From the NCBI RefSeq assembly GCF_048537545.1, contig NZ_CP183218.1: a stretch of 64,000 nucleotides of DNA; one strand, 5' to 3'. The notes under the pieces were generated by a model. It had not been told where the DNA came from and ran no database searches. It worked only from the letters and a program-made list of their open reading frames with translations. Source of the DNA: Chania fonticola_B. GTDB lineage: Bacteria > Pseudomonadota > Gammaproteobacteria > Enterobacterales > Enterobacteriaceae. The stretch's first letter is position 1. Each line of letters starts with the position of its first letter. Position numbers and translations under genes: made by a program. Positions 51,321 through 60,258 of the stretch are shown in pieces.

Positions 51321-53009
51321 CTAGGCGGCATCGTCAGCCTTGGGCTTTTTCTGTTCGTCACGCAGTTCCCGTCGTAAGATTTTGCCAACGTTCGACTTCG
51401 GCAACTCGTCACGGAACTCAACAATTTTTGGCACTTTATACCCTGTCAGGTGCCGACGGCAATGGGTTAGCAACTCTTCTTTGGTGAGTGTCTGATCTTT
51501 CTTCACCACACAAATCTTCACCGCTTCACCCGAAGCATCGCTGGGTACCCCAATGGCCGCACATTCCAGCACTTTAGGGTGCTGGCTAACGATCTCTTCG
51601 ATCTCGTTCGGGTAGACGTTAAAACCAGAAACCAGGATCATATCTTTCTTACGGTCAACGATGCGGATAAAGCCCTCATCATCCACGGTAACCACATCCC
51701 CAGTCGCCAGCCAGCCATCGCGCAACACTTCGTCCGTCGCGTCAAGGCGTTGCCAATAGCCTAACATAACTTGCGGCCCTTTAACCCAAAGTTCACCGGG
51801 TTGACCGACCGGCACATCTTTGCCTTCATCATCCACCAAACGGATATCGGTAGATGGCACCGGCAGGCCAATGCTGCCGCTATAGTGTTTCAAATCATGC
51901 GGGTTGCCAGAGACTAGCGGAGAGCACTCCGTCAGCCCATAGCCTTCCAGCAAATGATGGCCGGTCAGCTTTTCCCACTTTTCCGCCACCGATTTCTGCA
52001 CCGACATCCCTCCGCCAACGGAAAGCCGCAGCGTGGAGAAGTCCAGCTTCTGGAAATCTTCATTGTTCAATAACGCATTAAACAGGGTATTTACCCCGGT
52101 CATGGCGCTAAACGGGTATTTTGCCAGCTCCTTCACCAGCCCCGGAATATCACGTGGGTTGGTGATCAGCAGGCTACGGCCGCCCAACTCGATAAACAGT
52201 AGGCAGTTCACCGTCAACGCAAAGATGTGATACAGCGGCAAGGCGGTAACCACCAACTCCTGCCCTTCACGCAGTAACGGCACATAAGCCGCTTTGGCCT
52301 GTACCAGATTGGCCTGCATGTTGCGGTGGGTCAGCATCGCCCCTTTCGCCACGCCGGTAGTGCCGCCGGTATACTGCAGGAAGGCCAGATCGGTATTGAT
52401 AATATCTGGCTTCACGTATTGCAGGCGGCGGCCACGCTGCAACGCGCTGCGAAACGAGATGGCATCCGGCAGGTCGTATTTGGGCACCAGCCGCTTGATG
52501 TACTTCACCACAAAGTTGACCAACGTGCCTTTGGCTGCAGAAAGCTGGTCGCCCATGCGGGTCAGAATGACGTGTTTAACCTGGGTTTTGAACACCACCT
52601 TTTCCAAGGTGTGGGCGAAATTGGAAACGATGACAATCGCGCTGGCACCGCTGTCGTTCAGTTGATGTTCCAACTCACGAGGGGTATACAGCGGGTTGAC
52701 GTTAACCACCACCATTCCCGCCCGCAAAATACCGAACAGAGCGATCGGGTATTGCAACAGGTTGGGCATCATCAGCGCCACACGGTCGCCCTTCTTCAGC
52801 CCCAACTCGTTTTGCAGGTAGGCGGCAAATGCTCGGCTGCGCTCTTCCAGCTTGCGGAAGGTCATCACCTCACCCATGTTGATAAAGGCGGGTTGATCCG
52901 CGTAACGGGCAACCGCATTCTCAAACATTTCGATCAGGGATGAGTATTGATCGGCATCGATTTCTGCCGGAACATCCGCCGGGTAACGTTTTAACCAGAC
53001 CTTTTCCAA
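51321..53009 (-). CDS. fadD: FadD, long-chain acyl-CoA synthetase
   Basis: FadD activates long-chain fatty acids at the inner membrane with ATP and CoA, coupling uptake to beta-oxidation. The AMP-binding motif is YTGGTTGVAKGAMLTH, with GYGLTECSPLV and the C-terminal GYKVPKIVEFRDELPKSNVGKILRRELR. The start is TTG at 53009 (then EKVWLKRYPADVP), with AGGAG seven bases upstream; E. coli fadD also starts at UUG. This gives 562 aa (E. coli 561). A FadR-like operator lies 74-90 bp before the start. Confidence 0.97.
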   Translation of the reverse strand: MEKVWLKRYPADVPAEIDADQYSSLIEMFENAVARYADQPAFINMGEVMTFRKLEERSRAFAAYLQNELGLKKGDRVALMMPNLLQYPIALFGILRAGMVVVNVNPLYTPRELEHQLNDSGASAIVIVSNFAHTLEKVVFKTQVKHVILTRMGDQLSAAKGTLVNFVVKYIKRLVPKYDLPDAISFRSALQRGRRLQYVKPDIINTDLAFLQYTGGTTGVAKGAMLTHRNMQANLVQAKAAYVPLLREGQELVVTALPLYHIFALTVNCLLFIELGGRSLLITNPRDIPGLVKELAKYPFSAMTGVNTLFNALLNNEDFQKLDFSTLRLSVGGGMSVQKSVAEKWEKLTGHHLLEGYGLTECSPLVSGNPHDLKHYSGSIGLPVPSTDIRLVDDEGKDVPVGQPGELWVKGPQVMLGYWQRLDATDEVLRDGWLATGDVVTVDDEGFIRIVDRKKDMILVSGFNVYPNEIEEIVSQHPKVLECAAIGVPSDASGEAVKICVVKKDQTLTKEELLTHCRRHLTGYKVPKIVEFRDELPKSNVGKILRRELRDEQKKPKADDAA

Positions 53010-53082
53010 GCTATTACTCCTGAAATCATTACTAATTATCATCGTAGCCCCCAAAATTGCAGCCAAACTTTAACAATATTTT

Positions 53083-53099
53083 AACTCAGCGTACCAGTT
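53083..53099 (-). promoter_or_regulatory. FadR operator of fadD
   Basis: The minus-strand sequence AACTGGTACGCTGAGTT matches the remembered E. coli fadD operator AGCTGGTATGATGAGTT at 14 of 17 positions. It should mediate repression relieved by acyl-CoA. Confidence 0.78.
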
Positions 53100-53119
53100 T
53101 GGGTTTTAAACAATATTCA

Positions 53120-53141
53120 GGTTGCGATGTGCGTCACTAAT
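53120..53141 (-). promoter_or_regulatory. Weak CRP-like site upstream of fadD
   Basis: On the minus strand AGTGACGCACATCGCA has the TGTGA-N6-TCACA layout with three mismatches. E. coli fadD is CRP-activated, so it is plausible but weak. Confidence 0.35.
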
Positions 53142-53162
53142 TGCCGACGCAACCGCACAACA

Positions 53163-53193
53163 AAAAAAGTTAAGGCGGCCATTAAGCCGCCCT
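53163..53193 (-). terminator. Intrinsic terminator of yeaY
   Basis: GGCGGC and GCCGCC form a stem around CATTAA. On the minus strand TTAACTTTTTTT follows, so it ends yeaY transcription before fadD. Confidence 0.75.
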
Positions 53194-53239
53194 AAAGTAT
53201 AAAAACTATCCTACTTGCCGAAGCCTCAGATCTGCGTCC

Positions 53240-53833
53240 TTACTCCGTAACGAAAGTTTGCACCTGCGCCGGACCTGGATTATACCAGCCATAACCCCCG
53301 CCCCAACCTGGGCCCCATGGGCCATTATGCCAGCCCCACGGCCCCATTGGCTGTGGCGGCATCACAATCTGCTGAGCGATGCGCCAACGCTTGAAACCGG
53401 TCGCATCCATGGTGACAAAGCGGTAAGGCGTCATGCCAATCTTACCGTCCCGTAGGCCGGTGATCGGCCCAACCACGGTGACCAGTTGCCCTCTGAAGTC
53501 GACCGGGTCGAGGAAGCCGTTAACCGAAGCCAGCAAACGGCCTTGCGAAGGTTCCCCCAATATCGGGCGAGCGCCAGAATCCAGCGGCACCGCCGCAATC
53601 TCCAGAACGGTACGCCCACGTTCATTAGCCACCGCAACCACGGTACCGCCGAAGCGTGCCTCCGCGCCGGTAAACTGTTTCGGTGCGTTTTGCACCACCG
53701 ACAGTCGATCGACCGGCGTAGGGCTGGTGCCTTGGATGGCATCCGGAATGGTCACACAGCCAGAGAGCGCCAACACGCTGCTTGCGATTGCCAGCGTTAA
53801 CAGCTTTTTACTCACAGTACGGGTTAAGATCAT
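53240..53833 (-). CDS. yeaY: YeaY, Slp-family outer-membrane lipoprotein
   Basis: A 197-aa lipoprotein with lipobox LSGC after a signal peptide, then VTIPDAIQGTSPTP and the Slp-domain core (GARPILGEPSQGRLLASVNGF, VDFRGQLVTVVGPITG). The C-terminus is rich in Gly, Pro and Trp (PMGPWGWHNGPWGPGWGGGYG). E. coli YeaY is a sigma-E-controlled Slp homologue of unknown role. The ATG at 53833 has AGGAG six bases upstream. Confidence 0.93.
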   Translation of the reverse strand: MILTRTVSKKLLTLAIASSVLALSGCVTIPDAIQGTSPTPVDRLSVVQNAPKQFTGAEARFGGTVVAVANERGRTVLEIAAVPLDSGARPILGEPSQGRLLASVNGFLDPVDFRGQLVTVVGPITGLRDGKIGMTPYRFVTMDATGFKRWRIAQQIVMPPQPMGPWGWHNGPWGPGWGGGYGWYNPGPAQVQTFVTE

Positions 53834-53935
53834 CGCAATCTCCTGAATTAGCTGTAACTTCGACAACGTTCATCAGTGCAAGTTGCAGGCGGAGCTGTTT
53901 TCTATCGGCGGCAACTTTAGATTAACTATAGGAAA

Positions 53936-54637
53936 CTATTCGCGTCCCGGTAGCTTCTTCCAGGTGACTTCGTTACGCAAATAGGTCGGTTCGGCATTCT
54001 CCACGCTAACCGCCAGGCCTTGTTGCCAAGCCTGTAGCGCCAGAGGCAGCATATCTTCGGCCTGCGGCAACAGCATTTGCCCGTCGGTAACGTGCAGCGA
54101 GGAACCTGCAACCAAATCTGGGTAGGTTTGCCAACCGGTCCCCACATGGGCCCAATCGCCTTGCAAATGTTGCGCTCGCTCCAGAGCCTGCTGTGGAGAC
54201 AGCACCGCTTCCCCTGCGCTTTCCAGCCACTGGCCATCAGGCTGGCGTTCAAACTGGCCCCAATAGACTTCGCCCATACGGGCATCGATCGCCGCCAACA
54301 CTCGTTGCGCGCCAGTCATGCGCCAGGCACCTTGCGCCATGGTTTGCAACGTGGAAATCCCGAGCATCGGCAGTTCGGCGCCGAGCGCCAACCCTTGGGC
54401 AATACCAATGCCGATACGCACGCCGGTAAAGCTCCCAGGGCCACGACCAAAGGCCAAGGCATCGAGTTGTGAAAGGGATAATCCGGTTTCGGCCAGCACC
54501 TGCTGCACCAGCGGCAAAATGCGCTGGGTATGCTCGCGTGGGCACAGTTCAAACAGGGCGTGAACTTCGCCTTGATTCCAGATAGCGACAGAACATGCTT
54601 CCGTCGCCGTATCGATCGCTAAAATTCGCGTGGACAT
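53936..54637 (-). CDS. tsaB: TsaB, tRNA threonylcarbamoyladenosine synthesis
   Basis: TsaB is an inactive Kae1-like protein that forms a complex with TsaD and TsaE to make t6A37 in ANN-decoding tRNAs; it is essential in E. coli. The ASKHA-fold start is ILAIDTATEACSVAIW, and RGPGSFTGVRIGIGIAQGLA is the family signature. The ATG at 54637 gives 233 aa (E. coli 231) with TGAGG six bases upstream. It lies downstream of yoaA, as in E. coli. Confidence 0.96.
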   Translation of the reverse strand: MSTRILAIDTATEACSVAIWNQGEVHALFELCPREHTQRILPLVQQVLAETGLSLSQLDALAFGRGPGSFTGVRIGIGIAQGLALGAELPMLGISTLQTMAQGAWRMTGAQRVLAAIDARMGEVYWGQFERQPDGQWLESAGEAVLSPQQALERAQHLQGDWAHVGTGWQTYPDLVAGSSLHVTDGQMLLPQAEDMLPLALQAWQQGLAVSVENAEPTYLRNEVTWKKLPGRE

Positions 54638-54709
54638 GCCAAACCTCAGGCGGGAAATATCAGTGGTTTCATACAGGGCGCGCATTGTAGCACACCCCAG
54701 AAGTCGCGC

Positions 54710-56611
54710 CTATTCACCCTTGAGGAAGGCAATAGCCTGTGCCAGATCGCGGGTACGTGGCGTTGGTGGCAGGCTGTTGAGAAACACTTCACCATAAGGG
54801 CGCATCACCAGGCGGTTATCACAAATCACCAGCACGCCCCGATCGTCGGTATCGCGGATCAGACGGCCAACTCCCTGCTTGAGCGTAATCACAGCATCGG
54901 GCAGTTGCACATCATTGAACGGGTCACCGCCGCGTAAACGGCAATCTTCAATGCGCGCCTTCAGCAACGGATCGTCCGGCGAGGTAAACGGCAGCTTATC
55001 GATAATCACGCAAGAGAGCGCATCACCGCGTACGTCAACCCCTTCCCAGAAGCTGCTGGTTGCCACCAGTAACGCATTGCCCGCTTCGACAAATTGCGCC
55101 AACAGTTGACCCTTGCTGGTTTCCCCTTGCAACAGCACCGGCAGCGTCAAGGTGGCGCGGAACTCTTCGGCCAGCTCACGCATCATCTGATGCGAAGTGC
55201 AGAGGAAGAAACAGCGGCCCTGGTTAGCCTCAATCATTGGCCGCAGCATTCGGGCCAACTGACGTGCTCCACCGGGTTGATTCGGCGAGGGCAGGAAACG
55301 CGGGACGCATAGCAGCGCCTGATTGGCATAGTCAAACGGGCTGGGTAGCAGCAGGGTTTTGGCCTTATTCAGCCCCAAGCGATCGGTAAAGTGACCCATT
55401 TGCTCATTCACCGACAGCGTTGCCGAGGTGAAAATCCAACTGCCCGGTTTTTCATCCAGCATTTCGCGGAAGCGGTCTGATACCGTCAATGGCGTGAGCG
55501 CCAATACAAAACTGCGTGAGTTGCATTCATACCAATAGCTGAAGCCGGGTTCGTTGACCTCTTTGAGCCGCTTAAGGCGGGCGCGGAACTGCGTCGCACG
55601 CTCGAAGGCGGCATCCAGCAACGCCGAACGGCCAAGGGAAAGCTTGACCACGTCGTAACACAGCTCCAACGCATCATCGAGCAACAGCAAGGCGCGCTGG
55701 ACGTTAGGCTGAGTTAGCACCTCACGAAGGTTACCGCGAAAACCCGGTTCCCCCAGCGCTAAACGGAAATCCTGCGTGCTCTGGCTGAGGCGATCGGCGC
55801 TCTTTTGCAACTGTGCGCTATCGCGCACCTCGGTACGGTAGGCAATAGTGATATCTTTGGCCAGATCCATCAGTTGGCGGCTGGTGAGCTGCTTGCCGAA
55901 ATATTGGCTGGCGATATCCGGGATCTGATGCGCTTCGTCGAAGATCATCACGTCCGCTTCCGGGATCAGTTCGGCAAAACCGCCCTCCTTGACCACCATA
56001 TCCGCCAGAAACAGATGATGGTTAACCACCACCACGTCGGCATCCATTGCCCGGCGCCGTGCCTTGACCACGAAGCACTCTTTATACAGCGGGCAATCAC
56101 TGCCCAGACAGTTATCGTTGGTGCTGGTCACCAGCGGCCAGACAAAGCTGTCTTCCGCCACATCGCTACAGGAGCTGATATCCCCTTCTTCCGTCAGGGT
56201 TGACCAGCTGCGCAGCCGCACCAAATCGATCAGCGTCTGGCCAGCCAAATCGCCACCGGCCATGGATTGCTGCTCCAGACGTTCCAGGCACAGATAGTTG
56301 GAACGCCCCTTGAGCAGCGCCAGCTTGCCTTTGTATTTTAATGCCTTGGCCACGGTGGGCAGATCGCGGGCGTAAAGCTGATCCTGCAAGGCTTTGGAGC
56401 CGGTGGAAATAATCACCTTGCGCTTTGAACGCAGCGCCGGTGCCAGATAGGCGTAGGTTTTACCGGTGCCGGTTCCTGCCTCGACGACCAGTTCCTGTTT
56501 GAAATTGATGGCTTCCGTTACCGCCTCTGCCATCAATCTTTGCGGTTCACGGGGCTTGAACCCTTTAATTGCCTGCGCCAATGCGCCTTCTGGTGCGAAA
56601 TCGTCTGCCAC
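54710..56611 (-). CDS. yoaA: YoaA, DinG/XPD-type DNA helicase
   Basis: A 633-aa superfamily 2 helicase (E. coli 636). Walker A is EAGTGTGKTYAYLAPAL, the DEAH box is FDEAHQIPD, and the Fe-S cysteines include NYLCLE and NCLGSDCPLYKEC. E. coli YoaA works with the HolC (chi) subunit of DNA polymerase III in tolerance of replication-blocking damage. It is transcribed away from yoaB and toward tsaB. Confidence 0.95.
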   Translation of the reverse strand: MADDFAPEGALAQAIKGFKPREPQRLMAEAVTEAINFKQELVVEAGTGTGKTYAYLAPALRSKRKVIISTGSKALQDQLYARDLPTVAKALKYKGKLALLKGRSNYLCLERLEQQSMAGGDLAGQTLIDLVRLRSWSTLTEEGDISSCSDVAEDSFVWPLVTSTNDNCLGSDCPLYKECFVVKARRRAMDADVVVVNHHLFLADMVVKEGGFAELIPEADVMIFDEAHQIPDIASQYFGKQLTSRQLMDLAKDITIAYRTEVRDSAQLQKSADRLSQSTQDFRLALGEPGFRGNLREVLTQPNVQRALLLLDDALELCYDVVKLSLGRSALLDAAFERATQFRARLKRLKEVNEPGFSYWYECNSRSFVLALTPLTVSDRFREMLDEKPGSWIFTSATLSVNEQMGHFTDRLGLNKAKTLLLPSPFDYANQALLCVPRFLPSPNQPGGARQLARMLRPMIEANQGRCFFLCTSHQMMRELAEEFRATLTLPVLLQGETSKGQLLAQFVEAGNALLVATSSFWEGVDVRGDALSCVIIDKLPFTSPDDPLLKARIEDCRLRGGDPFNDVQLPDAVITLKQGVGRLIRDTDDRGVLVICDNRLVMRPYGEVFLNSLPPTPRTRDLAQAIAFLKGE

Positions 56612-56744
56612 GCTATCTCTCTGCCGGTTTCATTCAGCGGTGATTATGCCAAGCCTGCCACGCCGCTACCACCGACTTTATCCACACACACATCCATTGC
56701 TGGCTGTGATACGCTTATGACGTTGATGATAAGGAGATAATTGC

Positions 56745-57089
56745 ATGAATATCGAACGAATTGATCCGGCACAGCGCTGGTCAGAAGCGGTGATCCACAA
56801 TGACACCGTTTATTACACCAGCGTCCCGGAAAATCTGGACGATGACGCTACGGCGCAAACCGCCAACGCCTTGGCCGCTATCGATGTGCTGTTGGAGCGA
56901 GTGGGTTCGGACAAGAGCCGGATTTTAGACGCCACCATTTTCCTGGCCAACGGCGATGATTTTGCCGCCATGAATGCCGCCTGGGATGCCTGGGTAGTTG
57001 CAGGCAGCGCGCCGGTACGTTGTACCGTAGAAGCGCGTCTAATGAATCCTAAATACAAAGTTGAAATCAAGATCATCGCGGCGCTGTAA
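56745..57089 (+). CDS. yoaB: YoaB, RidA/YjgF-family protein
   Basis: A 114-aa trimeric-fold protein of the Rid family. The motif GSAPVRCTVEARL carries the arginine that binds the imine or enamine carboxylate in active Rid proteins. RidA itself hydrolyses reactive enamines and imines from PLP enzymes; the role of YoaB is less clear. It is divergent from yoaA and ends at a shared terminator. Confidence 0.93.
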   Translation: MNIERIDPAQRWSEAVIHNDTVYYTSVPENLDDDATAQTANALAAIDVLLERVGSDKSRILDATIFLANGDDFAAMNAAWDAWVVAGSAPVRCTVEARLMNPKYKVEIKIIAAL

Positions 57090-57092
57090 AAC

Positions 57093-57143
57093 AAAAAACC
57101 GCAGGTCATACCCTTAATCCAAGAGTAGCTACCTGCGGTTTTT
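57093..57143. terminator. Bidirectional terminator between yoaB and mdtI
   Basis: AAAAAACCGCAGGT and ACCTGCGGTTTTT form a 13-bp stem with A/T ends and a 24-base loop, between convergent genes. Confidence 0.8.
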
Positions 57144-57152
57144 ATTTGGCCG

Positions 57153-57482
57153 TTAAGCCAGTTTGATGATGACCATACCCGTCAATAACAGGGCCAGCCC
57201 CATCCAGCCTTTGGCATTGAGCCGTTGACCGAACAGGATCCAACCGGCAGCGATGGTGGCAGCAATACCGAAACCGCCCCACAGCGCATAAGCGACCGAA
57301 AGATCGATCCCCTTCACCGCCTGCGCCAGCGCGCTGAACGCCCCTAATACCGACACCAGAGACAACAGCCCCAGCCAAACTCGGCTAAAACCGTTCGACA
57401 TCTTCAGAAAGATGTTGGCCACAATCTCCAGTACGATGGCCAAGGCCAGAAACCCAATGTGGTACAACTCAAGCTGTTGCAT
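57153..57482 (-). CDS. mdtI: MdtI, spermidine export SMR subunit
   Basis: A 109-aa four-helix small multidrug resistance protein, identical in length to E. coli MdtI, with the conserved membrane glutamate in LAIVLEIVANIFLKMSNGF and AYALWGGFGIAATI. With MdtJ it exports spermidine. Its start overlaps the mdtJ end by 14 bp, the same overlap as in E. coli. Confidence 0.95.
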   Translation of the reverse strand: MQQLELYHIGFLALAIVLEIVANIFLKMSNGFSRVWLGLLSLVSVLGAFSALAQAVKGIDLSVAYALWGGFGIAATIAAGWILFGQRLNAKGWMGLALLLTGMVIIKLA

Positions 57483-57837
57483 GGTTGTTACCTCGCGGGC
57501 TGACCTGTTTTCGTGGCTTGCGGGTGCCGGATTTCACCAGCAGGATCCCGGCAATCAACGCCACCAGACCCAGCACTTTCAGCGCCGAGATTGGCTCATC
57601 AAACAGCATCACGCTAAACAGGGTAATAAACAGGATGCCGATCCCTTCCCATAAGGCGTAAGCAACGCCCAAGGCCACGCGTTTTACCGCTAATGACAGC
57701 ATGATGTAAGACAGGGTGATCATCACATACATGACGATATGTCCGGTCATACCGCCGCTGACGCTAGCGTATTTCATGGACAGAGTGCCGATTATTTCGG
57801 CGGTAATGGCAAAGCCTAAAAAGATCCAATAAATCAT
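57469..57837 (-). CDS. mdtJ: MdtJ, spermidine export SMR subunit
   Basis: A 122-aa four-helix SMR protein (E. coli 121) with the conserved glutamate in ITAEIIGTLSMKYASVS and LGVAYALWEGIGILFITLFS, ending in a basic tail. It forms the spermidine exporter with MdtI. The ATG at 57837 has GGGAGA six bases upstream; the frame is open ten codons earlier. Confidence 0.95.
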   Translation of the reverse strand: MIYWIFLGFAITAEIIGTLSMKYASVSGGMTGHIVMYVMITLSYIMLSLAVKRVALGVAYALWEGIGILFITLFSVMLFDEPISALKVLGLVALIAGILLVKSGTRKPRKQVSPRGNNHATA

Positions 57838-58308
57838 AATTTTTCTCCCAAACGGCGAATCACGCACGCTAAGGCGTATTTATCCCAATCTATCTCATCA
57901 AACAGGCGCACGGCGGCGCTTGAGATATAGAAATCTCTGGGGATAAACCTACCCAAACGTATTAAAGAAGTTTGCCCGGCAACGCCAAAAGACGGGAAGT
58001 GAACCCAGTCATCAGCACCGGTAAAGGGAGAAAGACGCTATAGCTCGCTGCACCAGTGATGCTCACTGGCAAGAATGGCAGAAAGGAAAAGTTGGCAACA
58101 AGATGTTCTGAGAGGCGTTCCATTAAGTTTCATCATAATTATTCTCTATCTTCAGCCGCACACCGTGCGATTTGCCCAATATCCTCATGAATGTAAAATT
58201 TTCAACTGCATTAGTTTTACCATAGCGAAAATCAGAAAGCAAACCGCCGTTTTCACATTTAGCGAAAAAAAATGAGTTATAAATAAGAGCCTTAATGTTT
58301 TTAAAAAT
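57838..58308. other. Intergenic region before mdtJ
   Basis: About 470 bp between mdtJ and the end of the dga operon. The right half (58120-58308) is AT-rich. It must hold the mdtJI promoter, but no box was assigned with confidence. No repeat, RNA gene or convincing small gene was seen. Confidence 0.5.
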
Positions 58309-58340
58309 TAAAAAAAGGCTCGGATTTATTCCTGAGCCTT
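58309..58340 (-). terminator. Intrinsic terminator of the dga operon
   Basis: On the minus strand AAGGCTC and GAGCCTT pair around AGGAATAAATCC, followed by TTTTTAA. It ends transcription after dgaF. Confidence 0.85.
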
Positions 58341-58390
58341 GTGAGAATTTCGCTAGCCGGTAAGTGCGGAAAATTCAGGCGCCACGCGCC

Positions 58391-59137
58391 TTAGCGCAGG
58401 ATCTGTTTGATGCCTTCCAGCAGCAACGCGACCTCTTCGGCACGGGTCTCTCCACTGTATGGATCGATGATGGAACTGTAAACGTGTGGCATCACCTTTG
58501 CGACTCCTGCGTCAAGGCAGGTTTCCAGTATTGGCAGGAAGTTTCGCGTATCGATCCCGCCGGTGGGTTCGATCATGGTCATGCCATTGCGCACGCAACT
58601 TTCCGCCAATGCGCGCAGTTCTGCCAGCGACGATAATCCCCCCATCGGGAAGAATTTGGCCGCATGACCACCCAGATCGAGGATCATACGTACCGCGCTG
58701 TCACAGCTCACCACGGCAGGCTCGCCCTGGCTGCTGTGAACTCCGGTGGAAATGATCACCTTCCCTGGCGTGCCGGTTGGCGAGATCAAGGCATTGATGC
58801 AGGTATTGCTGATGCCACGGGCCGCCAATGCACCCGCGGCAAAACCACAGCCAGTGAAGGTTTGGTTGACGTGTGCAGGCGCGGTGGCCGCCGCAATCAT
58901 TGCCGCCTTATAAAACTGTGCCGCCGACCCTGCCCCCAAGCCAACGGAAATAGCCGGGATGTGCTCCATCCAGCGCTTCACCTCGGCCACACCCTGTTCG
59001 ACGTTGGTGAACTGCGCCGAGATCACGCCAATAGCGGCATGTCCTTCAGCGGCATGGTGTACCTGTAATGCGTTAGGGATATCTTTGGCCAGCACGTTGA
59101 TAGCCACTCGCCCCTGGTAAAAATCAAGCTGTTGCAT
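58391..59137 (-). CDS. dgaF: DgaF, KDGP aldolase
   Basis: A 248-aa protein matching the DgaF/KDPG-aldolase-like family (GGHAAKFFPMGGLSSLAELRAL; TGGIDTRNF). It cleaves 2-keto-3-deoxy-gluconate-6-phosphate to pyruvate and glyceraldehyde-3-phosphate, the last step of D-glucosaminate use as defined in Salmonella. The ATG at 59137 lies behind GGGGG and overlaps the end of dgaE by 14 bp; an earlier start eight codons up is less likely. Confidence 0.93.
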   Translation of the reverse strand: MQQLDFYQGRVAINVLAKDIPNALQVHHAAEGHAAIGVISAQFTNVEQGVAEVKRWMEHIPAISVGLGAGSAAQFYKAAMIAAATAPAHVNQTFTGCGFAAGALAARGISNTCINALISPTGTPGKVIISTGVHSSQGEPAVVSCDSAVRMILDLGGHAAKFFPMGGLSSLAELRALAESCVRNGMTMIEPTGGIDTRNFLPILETCLDAGVAKVMPHVYSSIIDPYSGETRAEEVALLLEGIKQILR

Positions 59138-60248
59138 GTTGCCCCCTGGCCTGTTGCACAATTTCCGTCAACCTCTCCACAATCAACGCAAAGTCGTCGT
59201 CGCGCAGCGCCCGTGGATCGAAGCTGAAGACGCCCTGATTCAGCCAGTAATGGCGGGTGTAAATCGCCACCTCGCCAGTGCGCAGTTGCTCTTCCACCTG
59301 ATAGGCGGTTAATCCTAGCCTGGAGGCGTCCACGCTTACCCGCACTCGATAAATCGCTCGCCCGGCTTCATCCTGTTCGATCTCCGCCTGTAGGCCCGGC
59401 AGCGCGGAAATCTGCTGTGCCAATTCGCGCAATGCCGGTAATTGGCGGCTCCAGTCCGGTTGATGTTGCTGATAATGATCCAGCGCCATCACCAGCCCCA
59501 CCATGTTCTCCTTGCCGATCTTCATCGCACGCGCAATGCCGTTATGCTGGGCCTTGCAACAGGCGATCCAGTGCTGGTCGCCGGTGACAAAACCGGAGGT
59601 CGGTGCGTCCAGCGCTTTGGCCCCGCTATACACCACCATGTTGGCCCCGGCTGCAACATAGGCCCGCAAATCTTCCTCTGCGGCCGCATCCACAATCAGC
59701 GGCAGCCCGGCATCACGGGCCACGGAGACAAAATCGCTCAGCGCAACCATGCCCTTTTGCACACAGTGATGCGACTTGACGTAAAACAGCGCCGCCGTCT
59801 GCGCCGTGATGGCCTTTGCCAGTTGCCAGCGGGCCGCCAGATTGCTTTGCCCCACCTCAACCACCTTACCGCCGCCCAGCCGGATAGCGGTGGTGATCGG
59901 CGCACCGTAGTCAATATTGTGGCCACGTAGCATGACGATTTCATTCGCCAAACCTTCACTACATGGCATCAGTGCCACCCGCTCCGGCTCCCCCCTGGTA
60001 ATGGCTGCCGCGACCGCAATAGCCACCCCGGCGGAGGCGCAGGAGGTCACATAGCTGTCTTGCGCACCGGTATGCTGAGAGATGAGTTCGCCAACGCGAT
60101 CCACCAGCGCATCAATTTCCACAAAGGCCGACGCCGCCTCGGCCGTGGCCGCCATCACTTCTTTCGGCACCGAAGAAACACCAAGGATGGTCATCTTGCC
60201 GCTGGCGTTGATCACCCGTTTCAGCCCGAGCCGTTGATAAATATTCAT
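59124..60248 (-). CDS. dgaE: DgaE, D-glucosaminate-6-phosphate ammonia-lyase
   Basis: A 374-aa PLP enzyme of the SelA-like fold-type I group; the PLP lysine is expected in VVYSGAKALDAPTSGFV. It converts D-glucosaminate-6-phosphate to 2-keto-3-deoxygluconate-6-phosphate and ammonia, feeding DgaF. GGAG lies five bases before the ATG. The neighbouring PTS genes and DgaF make the assignment specific despite the broad family. Confidence 0.93.
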   Translation of the reverse strand: MNIYQRLGLKRVINASGKMTILGVSSVPKEVMAATAEAASAFVEIDALVDRVGELISQHTGAQDSYVTSCASAGVAIAVAAAITRGEPERVALMPCSEGLANEIVMLRGHNIDYGAPITTAIRLGGGKVVEVGQSNLAARWQLAKAITAQTAALFYVKSHHCVQKGMVALSDFVSVARDAGLPLIVDAAAEEDLRAYVAAGANMVVYSGAKALDAPTSGFVTGDQHWIACCKAQHNGIARAMKIGKENMVGLVMALDHYQQHQPDWSRQLPALRELAQQISALPGLQAEIEQDEAGRAIYRVRVSVDASRLGLTAYQVEEQLRTGEVAIYTRHYWLNQGVFSFDPRALRDDDFALIVERLTEIVQQARGQHATA

Positions 60249-60258
60249 CGCTGCTCCA

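Noticed and set aside
58060..58090. Sigma-54-like TGGCAAGAATGGCA upstream of mdtJ
   Set aside because: The -12 element lacks TTGC and the spacing is wrong.
58075..58275. 66-codon plus-strand frame between mdtJ and the dga operon
   Set aside because: No ribosome site, AT-driven composition, no recognised domain.
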